12,662 nucleotides of DNA from NCBI GenBank assembly GCA_002470695.1, contig DKNM01000109.1, forward strand, positions 1 to 12,662, written 5' to 3'. Below are positions 7,063 to 12,662 of this stretch, piece after piece; position 1 is the first letter of the stretch; every line of letters begins with the position of its first letter. The notes beneath the pieces were generated by a model. It made no database searches. It worked only from the letters and a program-made list of their open reading frames with translations, and had not been told where the DNA came from. Origin of the DNA: Candidatus Neomicrothrix sp. UBA7388 (GTDB lineage Bacteria > Actinomycetota > Acidimicrobiia > Acidimicrobiales > Poriferisodalaceae). A program made the translations under genes and the position numbers.

Positions 7063-9510
7063 CTACTGGGAAGTTCCATCAGGAAGCAGATAATCAACCT
7101 GCAAGTGACCGTCAACTTCGAGTTCTCGATACTCGTCATCTGATTTATTTAGAAGACCTTGCAGGACTGCTTTGTTATGTTGACCGAGAGTCGGGATTTC
7201 ACCAAAGTTCAATTCGGGGCCTGTCCAACGCCAGGGGTGTGTTGGATACATATGAAAACCTATTTCTGCATTGCCGTTTTGGGCAAAAAGTCCCCGCTGG
7301 AGGAGATGTTCCTCAGACAGGAGGTCAAGTTCTTTTAGCACTGGCGCCGCCGGAATCCCGTGCGATTGACAGAGATCAAAGATCACGCGGGCGTCTTTGC
7401 TTTCTGTCCATTCTCTTATCCGCTCGTCAATCACTTCATGCTTCGCTTGACGACCGATGGCGTCTTTCATTGAAACATCGTTCGCCATGTCGTCAGCGTC
7501 CATTAGGGCGCAGAGCTGTCCCCACTGATCATCGTTAGTGACAGAAATCACCACCCACTGATCATCACCTTGAGTTTCATAACAGCCCTGAGGAGCATAT
7601 TTTCGGTGTCGATTACCCAGAGGGCCGTGAACCGTATTTGTTTGACTTGCGTGCACTAATAGTTCACCTATGTGATTCAACATGTTTTCACATTGGGACA
7701 GTTCGACTAGCTCTCCAACACCAGTCTTCTCCCTCCTTCGCAGAGCCATAAGGGCCGCAAGTGCTCCTGCCGACCCAGATGCTGCATCCATGTGGTACAC
7801 CCCATCGTTTTCAGAGAGGTCTGCATCGGGGTACCCACGAATTGCTCCAAGGCCACAGAGAGCTTCAAAGTTCACTCCAAAACCCAAATAAGACCTGTAA
7901 GGCCCGGAAAGCCCAACTGATGGCATGCGAATCAAAATCAGATTTGGGTTGCGTTCATTTAACTCGTCCCAACCAATGCCGAGCTTGTCGATGAGATCGA
8001 CAGAGTTATTTTCGATCATCACATCGCAGGTTTCGATCAAATCAAGGAACGTTTCGCGACCAAGATCTTTCCTCAAGTCAAGAGTAATACTTCGCTTATT
8101 CCGCGCGTGTGCGTTGAAAAGAGCTACGCGGTTCCAAGGTCGGGAGCCCGGCTCCGTGTCCGGATATCCTCCGAAAATACCTCCCAAATCCTGAACCATT
8201 TCTTGTGGCGGGCGCGGCAGAAGCCCCCTCGTAACGGTCGGGAAAATCCAAGGGTTATCGATTCGCACTATGTCCGCACCCAGATCGCCAAGTAATTGAG
8301 TGGCGTACGGTCCAGCCCACACAACTGTCATATCCAGAACACGCACGCCTTCAAGCGGCAGCGTAGGGGGCTCATTAGACGCAACTGATGGCCTATCTGA
8401 ATTCCACGACACATTATCGGTGTCGGCGCCGAGGGTAGGCGCCATACACCGGTCGCTCCAACCATCGGTCATACGTACCGGAGCTCCCACTTGGCGAAAT
8501 GTCCCCGCTTCGGGGTGCTCAGCTTCAGTAAAGAATTCTCGCTCGGCAAAGTGTTTGTCGTTTAGAACGTCGAGCGGGGCATTCACCGCAGTTACCGGCC
8601 AGCCATTACCTTGAGCTTTTTCCATTGCTTCTTGACGGGTGTTAGAAACAGTCCAACCTAAAAGCTGCGCATCGGCCAAGACGGGAACGTCCTCGTTCGT
8701 AATCCAATCGGGGTCGGAATACAGCGCCTCCATCTCAGGGTCATCAAGAGTAGCGAGCATTCGTCCTATCCAAGGAACCAGAGTACTCACCTGAACATGA
8801 CCATCACTTGCCGGACGACAGCCCATGGGAAATGGGGAAACCGTATAGCCACCGGTTCGTTCAACGTTTTCGCCGCGGTATGAACCATAAAGTAGATAAG
8901 TCATTCTTCGGTCAATCGAAGCCACTTGAGTTTCGATGTTGCTCAAGTCGACGTGTACTCCTCGACCCGAACGTTCTACAACGCTCAACGCCGCAAGAGC
9001 AGCTACCGCAGCCATATTTCCGCACTGATATTGACCAACGTCGCCTCCCATTTTCAACGGACTCTTTTCAGGGTTGCCCGTAGCTGACATTGGTCCACCG
9101 TATGCGTAGTGAATAATTTCTTCGCCCTTGAATCCGGCGCAAGGCCCGGTCATCCCCCAAGACGTGACGCTCAAGATGACTAGCTGAGGAAATTCTTCTC
9201 GCAACCGCTCGACGTCCACTTGGGATTCTGAATGCAGCAGAATATCTGCGCCTGCAAGAAGTTGTTTGCCATTCGAATCGTCAATATCACCTAGAACCGA
9301 ACGTTTATTTGCATTCAGATGCAAATGAAACGCACCTTTTTCGAGATCGACATCGTCTCCTATAAAAGGACCCGCCTCCCGAACAGCATTGTTGCTCGCA
9401 GATTCAATTTTTATGACATCAGCGCCGTATCCCGCTAACAATCGGCCCGCATAAGCGCCAGCTAAATTATTGGCTAGTTCAACTACGCGTATTCCTTCCA
9501 AAGGTTGCAT
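7063..9510 (-). CDS. Tandem (fused) CaiB/BaiF family III CoA-transferase
   Basis: 815 residues containing two complete family III CoA-transferase modules in one chain. Module 1 (about 1-375) begins 'LEGIRVVELANNLAGAYAG', has 'GADVIKIES' and a candidate catalytic D157 in MGGDVGQ. Module 2 (about 384-815) begins 'LEGVRVLDMTVVWAGPYAT', has 'GADIVRIDNP', 'ARNKRSITLDLR', 'GLSGPY' and a candidate D575 in YHMDAASGS. Both keep the early Rossmann-like half and the following Ala-rich helix. Family III enzymes are normally single ~400-residue chains forming interlocked dimers that pass CoA between carboxylates through an aspartyl-CoA thioester; here the dimer is probably internal. Likely role: ATP-independent activation of a carboxylic acid. 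DMSP lyase DddD has the same overall layout, but nothing here proves that substrate. The gene follows the LLM gene by 15 bp in the same direction. Confidence 0.93.
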   Translation of the reverse strand: MQPLEGIRVVELANNLAGAYAGRLLAGYGADVIKIESASNNAVREAGPFIGDDVDLEKGAFHLHLNANKRSVLGDIDDSNGKQLLAGADILLHSESQVDVERLREEFPQLVILSVTSWGMTGPCAGFKGEEIIHYAYGGPMSATGNPEKSPLKMGGDVGQYQCGNMAAVAALAALSVVERSGRGVHVDLSNIETQVASIDRRMTYLLYGSYRGENVERTGGYTVSPFPMGCRPASDGHVQVSTLVPWIGRMLATLDDPEMEALYSDPDWITNEDVPVLADAQLLGWTVSNTRQEAMEKAQGNGWPVTAVNAPLDVLNDKHFAEREFFTEAEHPEAGTFRQVGAPVRMTDGWSDRCMAPTLGADTDNVSWNSDRPSVASNEPPTLPLEGVRVLDMTVVWAGPYATQLLGDLGADIVRIDNPWIFPTVTRGLLPRPPQEMVQDLGGIFGGYPDTEPGSRPWNRVALFNAHARNKRSITLDLRKDLGRETFLDLIETCDVMIENNSVDLIDKLGIGWDELNERNPNLILIRMPSVGLSGPYRSYLGFGVNFEALCGLGAIRGYPDADLSENDGVYHMDAASGSAGALAALMALRRREKTGVGELVELSQCENMLNHIGELLVHASQTNTVHGPLGNRHRKYAPQGCYETQGDDQWVVISVTNDDQWGQLCALMDADDMANDVSMKDAIGRQAKHEVIDERIREWTESKDARVIFDLCQSHGIPAAPVLKELDLLSEEHLLQRGLFAQNGNAEIGFHMYPTHPWRWTGPELNFGEIPTLGQHNKAVLQGLLNKSDDEYRELEVDGHLQVDYLLPDGTSQ

Positions 9511-9525
9511 AAGCAGTTCGTGCCC

Positions 9526-10380
9526 TTAGCTCAAAAGTGTGTCATGAATATGTTCGATAAACCCGAGAGTTTCGTCGACAGTTTGTGCTCCCGAAACTAG
9601 TACCAAACGGTCAACTCCAAGCTCCCCATATGAGTCGATCATTTCCTGCCCTGGACGCATCCGCGGGGTCACGGTTATTTCCAAATCAGCAAGTTCGTTG
9701 GGTCGCCGGTATTGCTCAGCCGCTATTGCAAGGCCGGCCAAGTTGGTTGCTGTCGCTTCAGGGTTAAGCATGAAGCCGTACCAGCCCTCACTATGTGTAA
9801 CTGCTCGCCGCCAAGCAGGTTTCGAATGCCCACCCATAACTACTGGGGGTCCTGGGCGTTGCACGGGGCGAGGGAACGCGTTTACTCCCGCAAAAGACAC
9901 GTACGACCCTTCGTAGGCCGGTCTTTCATCATTCCAGATCGATCTCATAGCTTCGATGTATTCCGTCGTTCGCTGCCCACGGTCTGCCATTGGCACGCCA
10001 AGAGCTTCGAATTCCGGTCCCAGGTAACCGACGCCCACGCCAAATATGACTCTCCCATTAGACAAGACGTCCACGCTGGCAAGCTCTTTCGCTAACACAA
10101 GAGGGTTTCGCTGCGGGAGAATGATAATGCCGGTACCCAACTTTATTTCCTTGGTGACTGCCGCTATGTAGCTAAGGGCAACAGTTGGATCCAGCAAGCT
10201 GGCCTCTGGAGGTAGAGGTGAAGGAGGAACTTGAGGGTTCGGTAAAACGACATGTTCTGCAGTCCAAAGCGATTCAAAACCTGCTTCCTCTGCGGCCTTA
10301 GCAACGGTAGCCAGCGCAACGGGGTCTGCAAGATGATCTGTGTTTATCGAGAACAATCCAATGTCTATATCGTTTGTCAT
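9526..10380 (-). CDS. LLM-class F420-dependent oxidoreductase (TIGR03619-like)
   Basis: 284-residue complete luciferase-like (alpha/beta)8 barrel protein. Features: 'DIGLFSINTD' at strand 1, 'AGFESLWTAEHVVLP' (residues 33-47), 'IKLGTGIIILPQRNPLVLAKE' (79-99), 'LSNGRVIFGVGVGYLGPEFEALG' (106-128), 'RPGPPVVMGG' and 'ELGVDRLVLV'. This pattern belongs to the F420-dependent branch that is abundant in actinobacteria. The reaction is probably hydride transfer between F420 and a carbonyl, alcohol or alkene of a lipid or xenobiotic intermediate. A TTG two codons upstream (10386) could add two residues; I chose the ATG at 10380. It is the first gene of a likely two-gene operon with the CoA-transferase, and it is transcribed divergently from the hydrolase at 10525 across a control region holding a palindrome. 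Confidence 0.92.
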   Translation of the reverse strand: MTNDIDIGLFSINTDHLADPVALATVAKAAEEAGFESLWTAEHVVLPNPQVPPSPLPPEASLLDPTVALSYIAAVTKEIKLGTGIIILPQRNPLVLAKELASVDVLSNGRVIFGVGVGYLGPEFEALGVPMADRGQRTTEYIEAMRSIWNDERPAYEGSYVSFAGVNAFPRPVQRPGPPVVMGGHSKPAWRRAVTHSEGWYGFMLNPEATATNLAGLAIAAEQYRRPNELADLEITVTPRMRPGQEMIDSYGELGVDRLVLVSGAQTVDETLGFIEHIHDTLLS

Positions 10381-10524
10381 TCCCAAAAGTTATTCGATTA
10401 CGCGCCTCACACGCTGGTGTGACAATCTAACTGGGTCTCTGCGTATGAAAATGAACCTGATGCGCCCCTATCGCGCGGAGATATAAACACATTTAGGTTC
10501 CCACCCCCGAGGACTGACTAGAGA
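10381..10524. promoter_or_regulatory. Divergent intergenic control region
   Basis: This 144-bp gap is the longest in the window. It must carry promoters for the LLM/CoA-transferase operon to the left and the alpha/beta-hydrolase pair to the right. It holds a perfect palindrome (10407-10422) and a distant inverted repeat GAACCT (10453-10458) / AGGTTC (10495-10500) around a TATAAA-like element (10482-10487). No credible -35 box lies at the right distance from TATAAA, so promoter positions remain unassigned. Confidence 0.55.
10407..10422. promoter_or_regulatory. Palindrome TCACAC-GCTG-GTGTGA, candidate operator
   Basis: Two perfect 6-bp arms around a 4-bp spacer, 16 bp in all, lying 27 bp upstream of the LLM start codon and 103 bp upstream of the hydrolase start. 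Size and symmetry fit a site for a dimeric repressor of the TetR or GntR kind. It could also fold as a small hairpin in a leader RNA. No regulator gene is visible in the window, so the binding protein is unknown. Confidence 0.45.
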
Positions 10525-11457
10525 ATGAGCGACGAAGTTAGAACCATCCGTGCTGCTCAGCCCCGAGCTCAACGACCCGACAGAATGCGACGTGTCGATG
10601 TCGGTGGCTTAGAACTTTCCGTTCTCGAGTGGGGCTCCGAAGCAAGTCAACCAATCCTGTTGGCCCACGGTGGTTTTGACTTTGCGGGCACATGGGACGT
10701 TTTCGCTCCTCTCCTAGCCTCTCGAGGGTTGCGCGTAATCGCTTGGGACCAGCGAGGCCACGGTGATAGCGATGTGTCTGCGCTCTATACCTGGGAAGCA
10801 GATATTCGCGATGCGGCGCAGGTAATCAAATCTCTCAGACTCACGGAGCCAATTCCTGTTTTAGGTCATAGCAAGGGCGGGGGCATGCTCAACCAGCTCG
10901 CCGAGGTTTTGCCTAGCCATATAAAAGCCGTAATTAACCTTGATGGGATTCCTAATGAGAGAGGATTCAGCAATCAAGTAGACAGGTCGGATATCCATGC
11001 ATTGGATGGCGAGCTAAAAGGTTGGCTTGATCACAGGCGTCGTTCCGCTCAAGTAGCTCGTCGAGCTGACAGTATCGAAGGTCTGGCGGAGCGACGTCGG
11101 ACAATGAACCCTCGGCTATCAGTCGATTGGCTCAAGTATCTAGTAACGGTCGGTGCCCGCCACGATAAAGACGGTTGGCGTTGGAAAATAGATCCGACGC
11201 TCCGTTTCGGACCCTCAGGGGCGTGGCGTCCTCAGTGGGCGATTCCGCGTCTCAAGGGCTTACGGCTGCCTTACTTAGGGATTATCGGCACGGTGAAGGA
11301 AGAAATGGGGTGGGGAACCACACCCGAAGAGGCATTGCCAATCCTGCCCACTGGCGCCGAGTTTCACGCTCTGGCCGAGACGGGTCATTTTGTGCACATT
11401 GAACGGCCCGACGACGTGGCGGACATCGTTGGCGACTTTTTGCAGAGGGCGCTATGA
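10525..11457 (+). CDS. Alpha/beta hydrolase, serine type
   Basis: 310-residue alpha/beta-hydrolase with an intact core: oxyanion-loop HGG (residues 49-51), 'VIAWDQRGHGDSD' (71-83), nucleophile S116 in GHSKGG, and terminal histidine H288 in ETGHFVHIERP. The acid is less clear; E259/E260 in 'GTVKEEMG' or a nearby residue could serve. The cap (about 145-240) is basic, with HRRRSAQVARR and ERRRT runs. The serine nucleophile points to an esterase, lactonase or C-C-bond hydrolase rather than an epoxide hydrolase or dehalogenase. The first 20 residues are charged and precede the fold, so the Met at codon 21 (10585) could be the true start; I kept the ATG at 10525, preceded by an AGAG element. The stop overlaps the next start (ATGA, 11454-11457). 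Confidence 0.9.
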   Translation: MSDEVRTIRAAQPRAQRPDRMRRVDVGGLELSVLEWGSEASQPILLAHGGFDFAGTWDVFAPLLASRGLRVIAWDQRGHGDSDVSALYTWEADIRDAAQVIKSLRLTEPIPVLGHSKGGGMLNQLAEVLPSHIKAVINLDGIPNERGFSNQVDRSDIHALDGELKGWLDHRRRSAQVARRADSIEGLAERRRTMNPRLSVDWLKYLVTVGARHDKDGWRWKIDPTLRFGPSGAWRPQWAIPRLKGLRLPYLGIIGTVKEEMGWGTTPEEALPILPTGAEFHALAETGHFVHIERPDDVADIVGDFLQRAL

Positions 11458-12110
11458 AAACCATCCTTCTCGAGCATGTTCGCAGCCGTCTCGCTCTGCA
11501 TGAGTTACAAGACGGTGACGGACAATCCCTCCTCATACTTCATGGTCTTGGCCAAAGTTCGCCTACTTCGGTTCCATCGATAGCCCAAGTCTGGCAGGGT
11601 CCTATTTTCGCTCTTGACTTTACGGGACACGGGCAATCCAGCGTGCCCGCAGGAGGAGGGTACACCTGTGAAGCCTTAATGTCTGACGCTGATGCAGCTC
11701 TCGCCAAGATCGGTTCAATAACTATTTTGGGCTACGGACTCGGAGGCTATGTCGGTCTCCTGCTGTTTGGGTCGAGGCCTTCTGAAGTGAATGGTTTAGC
11801 GATCATGGACGGCCCTGGTTTAGATGGCGGTGGCGGTCAACCGACATCACCAAAACTTCTGCACGTTCCCGACGATGAGTTGAATGGCACAGCTCCCGAC
11901 CCGTGGGCTTTAGCGGAATTATCTTCTGATATCAGGCCGCCCGACTACGCCGAGGAGCATGTCGGGCAAATTCAAGCGCTTGGTAGCCAAGATAAGGCTG
12001 TCGCAGTTTGTTCCCTAGGTCGCCCGGAATGGCTTAGAGCAATTTCCAATTCGCCGATTGTCTTCGAAACCCCAGCGGAACAAGCACTCGAGATCTTCAG
12101 TGCGATCTAA
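11454..12110 (+). CDS. Alpha/beta-hydrolase-fold protein, probable pseudoenzyme
   Basis: 218 residues with a clear alpha/beta-hydrolase beginning: 'LLILHGLGQSS' (residues 26-36, HGLG oxyanion loop), 'IFALDFTGHGQSS' (51-63) and a nucleophile elbow at 'ITILGYGLGGYVG' (89-101). The elbow reads G-Y-G-L-G, so the catalytic serine or aspartate is replaced by G95 (codon GGA). The strand 'GLAIMDGPGLDG' follows, but there is no large cap and no terminal G-H motif; the chain ends 'VFETPAEQALEIFSAI' at a TAA where a catalytic His would be expected. It is about 60-100 residues shorter than normal. The gene is ATGA-coupled to the intact hydrolase upstream, with AGAGGG four bases before the ATG. An uninterrupted frame and a good ribosome site argue for a translated protein, perhaps a structural partner, rather than a decayed gene. 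Confidence 0.78.
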   Translation: MKTILLEHVRSRLALHELQDGDGQSLLILHGLGQSSPTSVPSIAQVWQGPIFALDFTGHGQSSVPAGGGYTCEALMSDADAALAKIGSITILGYGLGGYVGLLLFGSRPSEVNGLAIMDGPGLDGGGGQPTSPKLLHVPDDELNGTAPDPWALAELSSDIRPPDYAEEHVGQIQALGSQDKAVAVCSLGRPEWLRAISNSPIVFETPAEQALEIFSAI

Positions 12111-12126
12111 CAGCCAGCCAGTTAGA
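12106..12126 (+). repeat. Weak inverted repeat at the end of the pseudoenzyme gene
   Basis: TCTAAC (12106-12111) pairs with GTTAGA (12121-12126) around the loop AGCCAGCCA. The 6-bp stem is A/T-rich, spans the stop codon and is not followed by a T-run, so at best it is a weak transcription-termination or RNA-processing hairpin. Confidence 0.2.
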
Positions 12127-12188
12127 ACCCCAAAAACAAAAGTTCAGGAATTTAGATAAGACAACCGCCCCGTAACTGGTGTAGGAAA

Positions 12189-12201
12189 AGGGGTATCCCC
12201 T
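12189..12201. repeat. Inverted repeat AGGGG-TAT-CCCCT before the dehalogenase gene
   Basis: Perfect 5-bp G/C-rich arms around a 3-base spacer, ending 18 bp before the dehalogenase ATG and overlapping a short direct repeat of TATCC. The position suits an operator or leader hairpin of the dehalogenase gene. A terminator is unlikely because no T-tract follows. The 109-bp gap it sits in (12111-12219) shows no other gene. Confidence 0.3.
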
Positions 12202-12213
12202 ATCCAAATGTGA

Positions 12214-12662
<449 letters not shown>

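Noticed and set aside
7239-7538. Plus-strand open frames within the CoA-transferase gene
   Set aside because: All are antisense shadows of a gene whose two complete modules are recognisable along the whole length.
7063-9510. Naming the fused CoA-transferase DddD
   Set aside because: Size and two-module layout agree, but many double CoA-transferases exist and no DMSP-specific residue or neighbouring BCCT transporter or regulator is visible.
10482-10487. TATAAA as a firm -10 box for the hydrolase operon
   Set aside because: No acceptable -35 hexamer is found 16-18 bp upstream (the bases there read GATGCG), so it is noted only as part of the control region.
12106-12126. Rho-independent terminator after the hydrolase pair
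   Set aside because: The stem is short and A/T-rich and no T-run follows it.

Overview
The window looks like chromosomal catabolic DNA from an actinobacterium, most likely a marine or freshwater Acidimicrobiia-type lineage. The evidence is indirect. The FKBP prolyl isomerase carries the SWNRG and VISGWDQGV pattern typical of actinobacterial FKBPs. There are two luciferase-like (LLM) oxidoreductases of F420-associated types. The density of SDR, CoA-transferase, thiolase-like/DUF35 and alpha/beta-hydrolase genes is also characteristic. Base composition is moderate (roughly half G+C by eye), lower than in soil actinomycetes. No rRNA, tRNA, CRISPR array, transposase or phage gene is visible. Coding density is very high.

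Layout, left to right. A 5'-truncated LLM oxidoreductase (1-573, +) converges on an SDR of the MFE-2 hydroxyacyl-CoA dehydrogenase type (585-1532, -). A soluble epoxide hydrolase-like gene (1584-2579, +) diverges from the SDR and is followed by an FKBP (2616-2990, +). A TehB-like methyltransferase and an MFS transporter (2995-4775, -) form a pair joined by a TAATG stop/start overlap. Divergent from them is a three-gene run: a thiolase-like protein without the usual nucleophilic cysteine, a DUF35 zinc-ribbon/OB protein overlapping it by ATGA, and a flavin reductase (4850-7053, +). A minus-strand pair follows: a second LLM oxidoreductase transcribed into an 815-residue tandem CaiB/BaiF CoA-transferase (10380-7063). 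A 137-144 bp divergent control region with a perfect 16-bp palindrome separates these from two ATGA-coupled alpha/beta-fold genes (10525-12110, +). The second of these lacks the nucleophile and the terminal histidine. The window ends inside a haloalkane dehalogenase of the LinB/DhaA subfamily (12220 to the edge, +).

Taken together this reads as a lipid, steroid or xenobiotic catabolic neighbourhood. Acids could be activated by the CoA-transferase, acyl-CoA intermediates oxidised by the SDR, and chains cleaved or acyl groups transferred by the thiolase-like/DUF35 pair. LLM and flavin enzymes would handle redox steps, the epoxide hydrolase and dehalogenase would open epoxides and remove halogens, and the MFS carrier would move a substrate or product. 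No single pathway can be proved from the sequence. The genes sit in several short, alternating operons rather than one. The most unusual items are the coupled alpha/beta-hydrolase pseudoenzyme, the Cys-less thiolase/DUF35 pair, the double CoA-transferase with an aspartate at both presumed active sites, and the palindromic candidate operator.
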